This document shows, one piece after another, positions 25,437 to 34,341 of a DNA stretch of 64,000 bases. Position numbers and translations under genes: made by a program. The stretch lies in assembly GCA_964363305.1 (NCBI GenBank), contig CAYIHX010000018.1:4189-68188 (forward strand), in the 5' to 3' direction. Numbering within the stretch: the stretch's first letter is position 1; every line of letters begins with the position of its first letter. Source of the stretch: CAYIHX01 sp964363305 (GTDB lineage: Bacteria > Bdellovibrionota > UBA1018). The notes under the pieces were generated by a model. The model was not told the DNA's origin and did no database searches. It worked only from the letters and a program-made list of their open reading frames with translations.

Positions 25437-26156
25437 ATGTCCCAGTCGCGCCGACTTGTCTTCACGTGCGCCGTACTCGCCGCGCAGCCTTCCTGCAGCT
25501 GGGTATCCTATGTCTTGTCGATCGAATCTACGGGGAGCGGGAGCGGCGTTTTCGTTACGGATAGTGCTGATCTCAGATGCCGGGCGCCAAGTGACCTGAG
25601 CGAACACGTGGCTTGTGAGATTTCTTATTTGCCAAAGGAAGATCCCGGTCCCGCGCCGACGGTGACGCTGAGAGCGCTGGCATCTGACGATTCACGTTTT
25701 CTTGGCTGGACCGGCGTATGTCTGGGGACCGACCCGTGCACGGTCACTATAGACGACAGCAAAAAACTTTCAGCGGAATTTGTGAGGGTCGACTACGGGA
25801 CCTCGATGAGGGCCGATCGATTGGGAAACTCGATAGTCACCGGGACCTTCTACGCGACAAAAACCATTGGCAACACGTTGCTTTCGAGCGTGGGTGACGT
25901 AGATGTGTTCGTCGTGAAATATGGAGTGGGCTCTTCGGTACCTGTTTGGATTAGTCAGCTCGGAGGAGTAGGCATCGAGTGGCCTCAGAGTCTCGAGGTA
26001 GATGTGAGTGGCGATATTTTGCTTCAGCTGACGGTCAAGGGCTCTGTCTCGGTTTCGGGTTCGAGCTACAGTTGTACCGACCCCCATCAGATGCTCATTG
26101 TGAAGTTGGCCGGAGCTGATGGAGCGGTTCTATGGAGCCGTTGTCTCATTCAGTAG
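25437..26156 (+). CDS. Exported protein: InlB B-like repeat plus SBBP-type propeller start
   Basis: ATG 25437 is preferred over a TTG at 25425. A short hydrophobic leader with a cysteine follows (FTCAVLAAQPSCSW), possibly a lipoprotein signal. Residues 20-115 resemble a divergent InlB B-repeat/Big-like domain (SRFLGWTGVCLGTDPCTVTI, SKKLSAEF). Residues 120-239 resemble SBBP beta-propeller strands (DRLGNSIVTGTF, DVDVFVVKYG), too few for a whole propeller. It is a paralogue of the next gene, with 6 nt between them, so the two form an operon. Confidence 0.65.
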   Translation: MSQSRRLVFTCAVLAAQPSCSWVSYVLSIESTGSGSGVFVTDSADLRCRAPSDLSEHVACEISYLPKEDPGPAPTVTLRALASDDSRFLGWTGVCLGTDPCTVTIDDSKKLSAEFVRVDYGTSMRADRLGNSIVTGTFYATKTIGNTLLSSVGDVDVFVVKYGVGSSVPVWISQLGGVGIEWPQSLEVDVSGDILLQLTVKGSVSVSGSSYSCTDPHQMLIVKLAGADGAVLWSRCLIQ

Positions 26157-26162
26157 GAGATT

Positions 26163-26930
26163 ATGAAAACGCCTTGGATAGCGAGCGTCCCATTTTTGCG
26201 AATCAGTCGACGCGGCACCCAGCTTTGCGTGATGGCTGTCCTTTGCATTTTGGCGTCCTGCAGGGCCGGGAATTTTAAGTTTATTGAAACTCAGTTGCAC
26301 GTGTCAGTTGTTGGCAATGGCCTCGTTCAGGGTGTCGATGGCGAACCGACGTGTACGCGTGCTCCGGATTCGAATTGTGTGGAGCGTCGAGTTCGGTCAG
26401 AGGGAGCGCCGATGACTCGCCCCCTGACAACTTTGTCCGCAACCCCGGCCGATGATTCGGTCTTTGTTTCGTGGTCGGGCGATTGCAGCGGTAGCGGGAG
26501 TTGCACGGTCGATCTATCTGATGCGGACAAGAGTGTGACCGCCACTTTTCTGAAGGTTGCTTATAAACCCCTCACGGTTCTGCATCCGAATGGTGATCTG
26601 ACGATCGCAGGTACTTTTAAGGATGCAACGGACCTCGGTGCGGGCCTTCTCTCATCTACCGGAGGCGTCGATATTTTTCTCGTGCGGATTTCCGGTACTA
26701 CCGGTGCGACCTTATGGGCAATCCGCTTGGGCAGTAGCGGGACGGATCGGCCGGAATCTTTGATGATCGATGACAGCGGAAACCTCGTGGTAACCGGGTA
26801 CGCGGGCGGGGGTTTCTCCCTGGGCCCCACTCAGTTGGACTGTTCCGCTGAGGGCGGCCAATTTGCCGCGATATTCGCGGCAAATACAGGGACTAGTGCC
26901 TCAGCAAGCTGCCTTGCAGCGTCCCTCTAG
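26163..26930 (+). CDS. Lipoprotein paralogue: InlB B-like repeat plus SBBP-type strands
   Basis: The 255-residue protein has a lipoprotein signal (CVMAVLCILASC). The domain order is the same as in the preceding gene: a B-repeat-like domain (SVFVSWSGDCSGSGSCTVDL, DKSVTATF) then SBBP-like strands (NGDLTIAGTFKDATDLGAGL, GGVDIFLVRISGTTGATLWA). Both genes end soon after the second propeller blade, so these are short family forms rather than fragments. Downstream, after 15 bp, is copy 2 of the 38-bp repeat. Confidence 0.7.
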   Translation: MKTPWIASVPFLRISRRGTQLCVMAVLCILASCRAGNFKFIETQLHVSVVGNGLVQGVDGEPTCTRAPDSNCVERRVRSEGAPMTRPLTTLSATPADDSVFVSWSGDCSGSGSCTVDLSDADKSVTATFLKVAYKPLTVLHPNGDLTIAGTFKDATDLGAGLLSSTGGVDIFLVRISGTTGATLWAIRLGSSGTDRPESLMIDDSGNLVVTGYAGGGFSLGPTQLDCSAEGGQFAAIFAANTGTSASASCLAASL

Positions 26931-26945
26931 CTCAGGGTCCCTATG

Positions 26946-26983
26946 CTGTTGACGCGCCGGGCATCAAAAAGTGCTCGGATCCC
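26946..26983. repeat. 38-bp perfect repeat, copy 2
   Basis: Identical to 16550-16587 and in the same orientation, 10.4 kb away. It ends 2 bp from the stop codon of the leftward hydrolase gene, the same position relative to a stop as copy 1. Confidence 0.9.
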
Positions 26984-26985
26984 TT

Positions 26986-28020
26986 TTAAATATCTTCTGC
27001 GAGCGAATCCAACAGCACGGACGAGAACGGCCCGGAGGTCTTCGCTTCGCCGAAGAGACCTTGTAGCGGCGCAAAACCATGCCCGAGGCCGGAGAAAAGG
27101 CGCAGCCCTTTGAGGCCCGAGAAGAAGCGCGAATCAACGAGAGGCCACTGGGAGTTGACCTGAGGATCAGCAGTTCCCTGGTAGAGATACACCGGGGCCG
27201 ACACCTGTGTGGCGATCGAATCGAACGACGGCAGGGCTTTCATCGCGTTGTACCAGGCGAGGAGGTTCGGATCGGCGAGCATTCCTCGAATTTGTTGATA
27301 CACCGTTCGAAAAAATGGAACGACTTCTTCACTCAGTGAAAGCGAATGGTCACCGTTGGCGTCAGCGGCGAGCAAGGGCGCGCCCGCGATCGGGTACACG
27401 GCACCTTCCGGTTGTTCAGAAGGATCCACGATGCCGTCGCGATTCAGGTCGAGCCGAGTGCTGACTAATCCAACCGGCCACTCCATGAACTGATAGTCGA
27501 GCAGCTCGTCAATCGGGCGGGTGGGAAGCGCGAGGAGAAAGAGCTTGTCCACCGGAACGCGCGCCGCAAGGTGTACGGCGAGGAGCGCTCCTTCGCTGAA
27601 GCCGACTACATAGACTGGTACACCGGCTTCTCTGGTGCGGAGCATGGCGAGGGCATCTTCAGCATCGCGAAGCAAGTAGTCAAAGGTTTGGTGCGGCAAC
27701 TCAGAAGGCGTCTCGAAGCCCCGCTTGGCGTACCGAAAAGTAGCAACTCCCTTTTCCGCCAAGGTCTGAGCCAGCTGCTCACTGAGCGCGGCCTTTTGTC
27801 CCTGGTATCCGGTTCCGACAAAGGGAGAGCTGACGTCCCCATCGAGGCCGACATTGCCAGATCCCGGCAGCAGCAAGGCGATCGCTTTCAGCGCGGAGGC
27901 GGGTCGTTCGATCACCCCCGAGAGAGTCATGCCGTCTCGGGTAACGAGAGGTAACGTTTGAGCGGCCGAGGCGGGGGAGGCGAAGAAAATTCCTAGAACA
28001 ATGGTGGCGTTGACGATCAT
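26986..28020 (-). CDS. Exported alpha/beta hydrolase with EF-hand-like loops
   Basis: The 344-residue protein has a signal peptide (MIVNATIVLGIFFASPASA). The fold of a serine hydrolase is clear: oxyanion region LLLPGSGNVG, nucleophile elbow VVGFSEGALLA, a possible acid (TADPQVN) and His in FSGLGHGFAPL. Two Ca-binding-type loops, DLNRDGIVDPSE and DANGDHSLSLSE, sit in the lid region at about residues 195-230. Probable periplasmic esterase/peptidase of the BAAT/dienelactone type; substrate unknown. Single gene, convergent with the lipoprotein pair. Confidence 0.75.
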   Translation of the reverse strand: MIVNATIVLGIFFASPASAAQTLPLVTRDGMTLSGVIERPASALKAIALLLPGSGNVGLDGDVSSPFVGTGYQGQKAALSEQLAQTLAEKGVATFRYAKRGFETPSELPHQTFDYLLRDAEDALAMLRTREAGVPVYVVGFSEGALLAVHLAARVPVDKLFLLALPTRPIDELLDYQFMEWPVGLVSTRLDLNRDGIVDPSEQPEGAVYPIAGAPLLAADANGDHSLSLSEEVVPFFRTVYQQIRGMLADPNLLAWYNAMKALPSFDSIATQVSAPVYLYQGTADPQVNSQWPLVDSRFFSGLKGLRLFSGLGHGFAPLQGLFGEAKTSGPFSSVLLDSLAEDI

Positions 28021-28125
28021 TTAAGTCACTCCTTGTTGAGAGTTCCGCCTTAAACGAGGGAAAGTTGTCGCGCAAGAGCCAATTCACCTGTTGAGCAATC
28101 ACACACTTTCGCTCAGACTCATCTC

Positions 28126-28770
28126 ATGCTTTCGCTTCTCCTTGTCCTGACCTTGGCATCGACCTCACACGCCGCACAGAAAGAGGCCGTCGTCGCACCT
28201 GTCGGGGTGTTGACGTCACGGCTGCCTTTTCCGGCTTATCTCGGTGTCGATCTCTCGATGGGTTACGCAAGCTCGGTCCCGGCGGCAGGGATTGAGGCGC
28301 CAGCACTGGTCAAATTCGATTTGGGACTGATCGCGGCGTATTCGTTTGAGAAGCTTCTTCCAGGATATTTTGGCGGCTTTTTGGCCGGTTTGCGGATGGA
28401 TTTTCAGTGGATCAATCAGTATTCCAACACCACCGCCTCGGGTGGAAATCACCGGGGCTATCGATGGAACATCGTTTCGCCTGTGGTCGGTTATCGGATC
28501 GCACGGTTTCTAACCACGGTCGATTTTCAGTTCTTGGGCCACTATTCTCTTCTGACGGCGGAATCGTTTTCGGGGAGTGCCGTGGTGTTTAAAGGGCCGC
28601 TCGGATTTCGGTGGGCGGGAAGCTATCGAGTTTGGGATGGTTTACGTCTTGGTGCGTCAGCCGATTATACGACCTTTGGGGCGCGTTCGAGCGTGAGCGG
28701 CGTGGATGTCAGTCTTTCCTCGCGTAAGGTATTTTGGCAGCTGGGTCTGCTGGCGATTTACGATCTTTAA
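28126..28770 (+). CDS. Outer-membrane beta-barrel protein
   Basis: The 214-residue protein has a signal peptide (MLSLLLVLTLASTSHA). The mature part shows eight or so alternating aromatic strands (LGVDLSMGYASSVPA, FGGFLAGLRMDFQWINQY, LRLGASADYTTFG) and ends with LGLLAIYDL, close to the aromatic C-terminal barrel signal. No plug or enzyme motif. It is followed after 20 nt by the Asp-box lipoprotein gene, so the two are probably cotranscribed. Confidence 0.7.
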   Translation: MLSLLLVLTLASTSHAAQKEAVVAPVGVLTSRLPFPAYLGVDLSMGYASSVPAAGIEAPALVKFDLGLIAAYSFEKLLPGYFGGFLAGLRMDFQWINQYSNTTASGGNHRGYRWNIVSPVVGYRIARFLTTVDFQFLGHYSLLTAESFSGSAVVFKGPLGFRWAGSYRVWDGLRLGASADYTTFGARSSVSGVDVSLSSRKVFWQLGLLAIYDL

Positions 28771-28790
28771 AGATCTCAGGAGTAGAGCCG

Positions 28791-30080
28791 ATGGCGCGCA
28801 AGATTTCAATACGAGTTCAGCTGGGATGGATGGGCGTTCTCGCCGCCCTTGGGGTTTCCGCGCAGGCGTGGATGGGCTGTGGCCAGACGGGTGGGACGGC
28901 GGTTGGGAGCTGTAGCTGGGAAAGTGCTTCGACCACTTTGGACGATTACGAGCGGGTGGCTGGCGCAAATAAAATTAACGGTGCGACAGCGATTACCGCA
29001 ATGGGAGCGGATCTCTTCGTCGGAGGTTATGGCGAAGATACCGTTGGATCGTCCAATCGACACTGGGTGGTTCGGAAGTCGAGCGACGGCGGCGCGACGT
29101 GGACTACCGTCGACGATTATGAGTATCCCGGCAGCACGGATGCTTATCATAACCTAGGGAGTTTGGTGGCAATGGGGACCAACCTCTATGCCGCGGGCCT
29201 GGCCTCTGATGGCGTCTATCGATGGGTGGTCCGGAAGTCGACGGATGCCGGTGTGACCTGGACGACGGTGGATGATTATCGGCTGGCCACCGGAACAGCG
29301 GCTTACGCGATGTCGATGACCGTGAGCGGTTCGACCCTTCTGGTGGCGGGAGTCGCTTACGATACCGCAGGCGTTTCGAATGGGCATTGGGTGGTGAGAC
29401 GGTCGACCGATGAGGGCACGACTTGGGCGACGGTCGATGATTATGTATATGCGGCAGATAAAAGTAGCGCTGCGACCGGAATCGTGGCGGATGGCTCGAC
29501 GGTTTACGCTGTTGGATCGGGCGGCATAGCCAGTGAGATGACTCACTGGGTGACGCGAAAATCGAGCGATGGCGGGTCGACGTGGGTGACGGTGAATGAC
29601 TTCGACTACTCGATCGGCGCGGTCGGCATCGCGCCCGGTGAAACTGCGCCAACCGCGGTCGCGGTGGCGGGATCGACGGTCTATGCCGTGGGAAGCTGGA
29701 ATTCCTCGCACTGGCTGGTTCGAAAATCGACGGATTCCGGTGATACCTGGACGACGGTCGATGATTACCAGTACATGCCGAGCACCGCATATGGAGGAAA
29801 TTCGGTGGTATCGATCGTGGCGGTCGGGTCGACCGTGTATGTGCTTGGAGAGGGCACCGAGTCTCCGGGCACCGCTCAGCATTGGCTTCTTCGCCGGAGT
29901 GAGGATCAAGGCTCTACTTGGTCCGTCGTCGATGACTTTCGGTACGTAGGCCACGCGTCGCTGAGCCCCATGAACTTATTTGCGGCAAAGGGCGCAGTCT
30001 ACTCGGTAGGTTCGGCGATGGACACGACCAGCACGCCTAATGAGCATTGGCTGGTGCAGCGGTTGAGTTGTGTCGATTAG
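28791..30080 (+). CDS. Exported Asp-box (BNR) repeat protein
   Basis: The start ATG 28791 follows a CAGGAG site; earlier open codons overlap the barrel gene. An N-terminal export signal ends near QAWMGCGQ, compatible with a lipoprotein. The body has six repeats of about 60 residues, each with an Asp box such as SSDGGATWTTVDDY or STDEGTTWATVDDY, alternating with VYAVGS-type strands. This predicts a beta-propeller like the BNR/sialidase or photosystem-assembly fold, but no sialidase catalytic residues are seen. The stops of this gene and the aldehyde dehydrogenase overlap by 4 nt, convergent. Confidence 0.75.
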   Translation: MARKISIRVQLGWMGVLAALGVSAQAWMGCGQTGGTAVGSCSWESASTTLDDYERVAGANKINGATAITAMGADLFVGGYGEDTVGSSNRHWVVRKSSDGGATWTTVDDYEYPGSTDAYHNLGSLVAMGTNLYAAGLASDGVYRWVVRKSTDAGVTWTTVDDYRLATGTAAYAMSMTVSGSTLLVAGVAYDTAGVSNGHWVVRRSTDEGTTWATVDDYVYAADKSSAATGIVADGSTVYAVGSGGIASEMTHWVTRKSSDGGSTWVTVNDFDYSIGAVGIAPGETAPTAVAVAGSTVYAVGSWNSSHWLVRKSTDSGDTWTTVDDYQYMPSTAYGGNSVVSIVAVGSTVYVLGEGTESPGTAQHWLLRRSEDQGSTWSVVDDFRYVGHASLSPMNLFAAKGAVYSVGSAMDTTSTPNEHWLVQRLSCVD

Positions 30081-31534
30081 GCTTTGAACCGCATCACCGT
30101 CTTGGTTTCCGAAAATTCCTGCATCGTGTAGCGCACGCCTTCTCGCCCCAGCCCGGAGCCCTTCATGCCGCCGTAGGGTTGCTGATCGGCCCGGTACGTG
30201 GGGACCTCGTTGATCAACACGGCTCCGACTTCGAGTTCTTCGATGGCCTGGCGAATCCGTCTTTCATCCGAGGTAAAGACCCCGGCCTGCAGCCCGTATT
30301 GACTGTCGTTTACCGTCTGGATAGCCGCGGAAAACTGGTCGTAGGTTTCCAGCAGCACGACCGGTCCGAACGCTTCTTCGCAGTAGATCGAGCTTTTGTG
30401 CTTCATGCCCTTCAGAATCGTGGGCTGGATCAGATTCTTCGTTCGACCGCCGCCGATGAGGCATTGCGCACCTTGAGAGATGGCGTCCTGGATCCAGGAT
30501 TCCAGGCGGTCCGCTGCTCGTTGATCGATGACGGGCCCGACCGTCACGGACTTTTCACGAGGGTCACCGCACTTGAGCTTTCCGGTCTCGGCGACGATTC
30601 GTTTCTCGAATTCCGCCGCGATGTTTTGATGAACGAGGATTCGTTGCACAGAAATGCAGGATTGGCCTGCGTATCCGAAGCCGCCCGCGACACAGCGTGA
30701 AACGGCTCGGGTCAAGTCGGCATCGTCGTGAATAATGACTGCCGCATTGCCGCCCAGCTCAAGGGTGACCTTCTTCCCCGTGGCGGCTCGCTGCAGAGCC
30801 CACCCGACCGGGCCGCTTCCGGTGAAGGTGAGAATCGTCATGCGCGGATCGGCGACCGCTTGGGCGGCCACTTCGTTTGAGCAGCTCACGACTTGGAAAG
30901 TGGCCAGATCGATGGTCTCCTTCGCGTCACTCGCCGTTCGCGCGGCCTCCTCAAACACTTGCGCCAAGAGCACGGCCGCGCCCGGAGCCTGGGGGGCCGG
31001 CTTGATCAGAATTGAAACACCGGCGGCGAGCGCGGGTGCGACTTTGTGGGCCACCAGATTGAGAGGAAAATTAAAAGGCGTGATGCCCAGCACCGGGCCT
31101 CGCGGCACCCAGTGCACGACGGCAGTCTCTTCGAAGTCTCTACCGACCGGATCGATGTCCATCGGAAGAAGCTCGCCGACAAATCGGCGGGCCTCTTCTG
31201 CCGCGATTTGAAAGGTATTCAACGCGCGCCCCACCTCGGCCTCGGCGGCACTGATGGGCTTGCCTGCCTCCTCGACCAAAAGGCGGACAAACTCGTCCCT
31301 TCGGGCTTCGATTCCCAGTCGCATCTGCGTGAGAAGGCGTGAACGAGTGGATCGGCTGATACGTCGGTAGCTGCGAAATGCGCGAGCAGAGGCAGCGAGC
31401 GCCTGCTCCATCTGTTGAGGCGTCGCATAGTGGGTGTTGGAAACAACCGAGTCGTCAAAAGGAGAGCGAATCTCGCGAATGTCTTTCGAGTCGCACCACC
31501 TTCCTTCGATGAAGAGTTTTTGAATGCGAATCAT
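30077..31534 (-). CDS. Aldehyde dehydrogenase (last gene of amine operon)
   Basis: The 485 residues match the NAD(P) aldehyde dehydrogenase superfamily: GITPFNFPLNLVAHK, cofactor motif FTGSGPVGWAL, catalytic Glu in TLELGGNAAVI, and catalytic Cys in YAGQSCISVQR. As the final gene after an omega-aminotransferase (4-nt overlap at 31531) it is suited to oxidise the semialdehyde that this enzyme releases, such as succinate or glutarate semialdehyde. The exact substrate is inferred from the operon only. Confidence 0.85.
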   Translation of the reverse strand: MIRIQKLFIEGRWCDSKDIREIRSPFDDSVVSNTHYATPQQMEQALAASARAFRSYRRISRSTRSRLLTQMRLGIEARRDEFVRLLVEEAGKPISAAEAEVGRALNTFQIAAEEARRFVGELLPMDIDPVGRDFEETAVVHWVPRGPVLGITPFNFPLNLVAHKVAPALAAGVSILIKPAPQAPGAAVLLAQVFEEAARTASDAKETIDLATFQVVSCSNEVAAQAVADPRMTILTFTGSGPVGWALQRAATGKKVTLELGGNAAVIIHDDADLTRAVSRCVAGGFGYAGQSCISVQRILVHQNIAAEFEKRIVAETGKLKCGDPREKSVTVGPVIDQRAADRLESWIQDAISQGAQCLIGGGRTKNLIQPTILKGMKHKSSIYCEEAFGPVVLLETYDQFSAAIQTVNDSQYGLQAGVFTSDERRIRQAIEELEVGAVLINEVPTYRADQQPYGGMKGSGLGREGVRYTMQEFSETKTVMRFKA

Positions 31535-32865
31535 CGGTGCAGCTCCACGAGGCCACGTTCCATGACGTCGAGGCCCTCCTGGAGTTCCGCGGGGGAGATC
31601 GAGACGGGGATGAGAAGTCGAACGACGTTTCCGAAGGAGCCCGCCGTGAGGAGGATGACTCCATTCTCCACGCAGTACCTCGCGAGGCGGCCAGCCGCAT
31701 CTTTGTCGGGCTCCTTCGTGCTTCGATCTTTGACGAACTCCAGCGCGCGCATGGGCCCGAGGCCTCGGGTGTCGCCGATTTTTTGAAATTTATCGGCCCA
31801 GCCGGAGAGGCGTTTCTCCAGGCTTTTGCCCAAATTCACGGCGCGAGAGAGAAGATCCCCCTTCTCGAACAGATCCATCACGGCCAGGGCAGCCGCGCAG
31901 GCTACCGGGTTCCCTCCGTAGGTTCCGCCGATGCCGCCGTCGGTCGGTGCGTCCATGATCTCCGCCCGCCCGACCACTGCCGCGATCGGCATTCCGGCCC
32001 CAAGGCCCTTGGCCAGGGTCATGAGGTCGGGCTCAATGCCGAGCTGGGTGCAGGCAAACAGAGTACCGGTTCGACCAAAGCCGGTTTGAATCTCGTCCGC
32101 GATCAATACGATTCCGTTTGCGCGGCAGAAATCCTGAAGCTTCAGAAGAAATTCCGGAGGGGCTGCGACGAAACCGCCTTCACCGAGCACCGGCTCGAGA
32201 ATAACGGCTGCGATCTGGTCCGCGCCGATTTGTGTCGCGACGACCTCTTCGAATCGCTCGAAACATTCCTTCACGACTCTTTTTACGTCGCCGTTCGCGT
32301 TTGGCCATCGATAGACGTAGGGGAAGGGCACGCGGTAAACCTCGGGGCAGAAGGGTGCGAAGCCCGCTTTGTAGGGCTTGGTCTTCGAGGTGAGAGTCAT
32401 GGCCATGTAGGTGCGCCCGTGAAACGCGTGATCGAAGCAAACGACGGCTTGTCGCTTGGTATGGGCTCGCGCAATCTTAATGGCGTTCTCAACCGCTTCG
32501 GCGCCGCTGTTGACCAGCAACGTTTTCTTCGGAAACTCGCCCGGAGTGGCGCGGTTCAGGCGTGCGGCCAATTCAATGTAACTCTCGCAAGGGGTGACGT
32601 TGAATCCTGAATGCAGAACCTTGGAGGCCTGTGCGGTGATGGCTGCGGTGACTGACTCTGGGCAGTGTCCGACCGTCGTGACGCCGATGCCGCAGGCAAA
32701 GTCGAGGAGGTGGTTTCCGTCGACGTCTTCGAGCACGGCTCCACGTGCTTGGGCGAGAAATACGGGCGTCGAATGAAACGGCCCCCGCGCGATCTCGGCC
32801 CGTCGGCGTTCCATGAGTGCTTTGCTTTTGGGACCTGGAATCGCTGTCTTCAGTTGAATGGCCAT
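31531..32865 (-). CDS. gabT: 4-aminobutyrate-type aminotransferase
   Basis: ATG 32865 lies 2 nt after the stop of the upstream gene and has GGTGG before it; a GTG at 32877 is an alternative. The 444-residue protein is a class-III PLP aminotransferase: LVNSGAEAVENAIKIAR, FDHAFHGRTYMAMTL, ILEPVLGEGGF, and the schiff-base region LIADEIQTGFGRTG followed by TLAKGLGAGMP with the PLP Lys. It transfers the amino group of GABA or 5-aminovalerate to 2-oxoglutarate. The neighbours (amine oxidase and two aldehyde dehydrogenases) support an amine-degrading role. Confidence 0.85.
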   Translation of the reverse strand: MAIQLKTAIPGPKSKALMERRRAEIARGPFHSTPVFLAQARGAVLEDVDGNHLLDFACGIGVTTVGHCPESVTAAITAQASKVLHSGFNVTPCESYIELAARLNRATPGEFPKKTLLVNSGAEAVENAIKIARAHTKRQAVVCFDHAFHGRTYMAMTLTSKTKPYKAGFAPFCPEVYRVPFPYVYRWPNANGDVKRVVKECFERFEEVVATQIGADQIAAVILEPVLGEGGFVAAPPEFLLKLQDFCRANGIVLIADEIQTGFGRTGTLFACTQLGIEPDLMTLAKGLGAGMPIAAVVGRAEIMDAPTDGGIGGTYGGNPVACAAALAVMDLFEKGDLLSRAVNLGKSLEKRLSGWADKFQKIGDTRGLGPMRALEFVKDRSTKEPDKDAAGRLARYCVENGVILLTAGSFGNVVRLLIPVSISPAELQEGLDVMERGLVELHR

Positions 32866-32867
32866 TT

Positions 32868-34331
32868 TCAGTACCACCCGATCGGGGCTTCATCGAGATT
32901 GATGTTGATTTGCTTCACTTCGAGATATCCTTCGATTCCGTAGAGCCCTAACTCGCGCCCGAAACCGCTCTGTTTGTAGCCACCCCAGGGCATTTCGTTG
33001 TGGGTGGGATGATAGGTGTTGACCCAGGTGATTCCGGCGCGAAGCTGGTTCACCACTCGGTGGGCCCGGTTGATGTTCTTTGTCCAAACTCCAGCCGCCA
33101 AACCATACTCGGTATCGTTGGCGATCGCGATCGCTTCCTCCTCGGAGTCGAAGGCAATGACGGCGAGCACAGGTCCGAAGATCTCTTCCCGGGCGATTCG
33201 CATCGTCGGCTTGACGTCGTCAAAGAGGGTGGGTTCCACGAAATGGCCGCGCTCAAATTCTTTGCCCTTGGGGCGTTGTCCTCCGTACACCAGGCGCGCG
33301 CCTTCTTTTTGGCCAATGCTGATAGAGGATTCCACTTTTTCTCGATGAGCTGCGGAAACCAAGGGCCCCATTTTTACTCCTGGGCTGAGTCCATGGCCAA
33401 GAGTGATCTTGGGCATTTTTTTCAGCATCGCTTCGACGAGCCTCTTGTGGATGGAGCGCTCCACTAAAAGGCGCGAGCCAGCGGAGCAGACCTCGCCTTG
33501 GTTCGCGTAGGCGCCAAAAAGGGCGCCATCGACGGCGGATTCGAAGTCCGCATCGGCAAAGACGATGTTGGGATTTTTTCCGCCGAGCTCGAGCGAGATT
33601 TTTTTCAGAGACTCCGAGGCCATCTGCATGACTTTCCGGCCCGTCACCGTGCCGCCGGTAAAGGCGATCTTATCCACTTTTGCGCTAGTGGCCAGCTCCT
33701 CGCCGGCTCCGGGCCCGGCGCCAGTCACAATGTTTACGACGCCAGGCGGAAACCCCACTGCGGTGATGAGCTTTCCGAGTGCCAAAGCCGTGAGTGGGGT
33801 GAGCTCGGAAGGCTTCAGGATGCAGGTATTTCCGGCTGCGAGGGCGGGGGCCAGCTTCCAGGCAGCCATCAGTAGCGGAAAGTTCCAAGGAATGATCTGC
33901 GCGCAAACGCCAACCGGCTCTCGAACGACGTAGCTCACCGAATTCGCCGGCACGGACATGGTTTCTCCGTGAATCTTGGTGGCTAGGCCCGCGTAAAATT
34001 CGAAACAGTTCGCCGCGTCGGCCACGTCAAACTCGGCCTCCGCGAGGGGCTTCCCATTGTTCCGGACTTCGAGCTCCGCCAAGGTTTTTCCATCGGCGCG
34101 AATGGCTTCAGCCAAACGCCAGAGCAGCTTCGAGCGATCGAGCGCGGACGTCTTTCGCCAAGGGCCATGATCGAAAGCCTCGCGCGCCGCTTCGATCGCC
34201 AGCGCGGCGTCTTCTTTTGCGCCCTCGGCCACTCGCGCGATCAGCTCGCCGTTCGCGGGATCGAAAAGCTCGCGCGTCTTTCCTGACCGCGCATCGACCC
34301 ATTTTCCACCGATCAACATCTGATTCGTCAT
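32868..34331 (-). CDS. Aldehyde dehydrogenase, aminoaldehyde/betaine-aldehyde type
   Basis: The 487 residues are closest in pattern to the betaine-aldehyde/aminobutyraldehyde branch: QIIPWNFPLLMAAWKLAPAL, FTGGTVTGRKVM, catalytic Glu in SLELGGKNPNI, catalytic Cys in NQGEVCSAGSRLLV, and NTYHPTHNEMPWGGYKQSGF at the end. It follows the permease by 10 nt and precedes gabT. In the inferred pathway it would oxidise 4-aminobutanal (from putrescine) or 5-aminopentanal to the amino acid that gabT then uses. Confidence 0.85.
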   Translation of the reverse strand: MTNQMLIGGKWVDARSGKTRELFDPANGELIARVAEGAKEDAALAIEAAREAFDHGPWRKTSALDRSKLLWRLAEAIRADGKTLAELEVRNNGKPLAEAEFDVADAANCFEFYAGLATKIHGETMSVPANSVSYVVREPVGVCAQIIPWNFPLLMAAWKLAPALAAGNTCILKPSELTPLTALALGKLITAVGFPPGVVNIVTGAGPGAGEELATSAKVDKIAFTGGTVTGRKVMQMASESLKKISLELGGKNPNIVFADADFESAVDGALFGAYANQGEVCSAGSRLLVERSIHKRLVEAMLKKMPKITLGHGLSPGVKMGPLVSAAHREKVESSISIGQKEGARLVYGGQRPKGKEFERGHFVEPTLFDDVKPTMRIAREEIFGPVLAVIAFDSEEEAIAIANDTEYGLAAGVWTKNINRAHRVVNQLRAGITWVNTYHPTHNEMPWGGYKQSGFGRELGLYGIEGYLEVKQININLDEAPIGWY

Positions 34332-34341
34332 TGAGACTCTC

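Noticed and set aside
31537..32610. Rightward open frame of 357 codons opposite the aminotransferase
   Set aside because: It is antisense to a gene with full family motifs; it has no motif or ribosome site of its own and arises from the GC-rich codon pattern.
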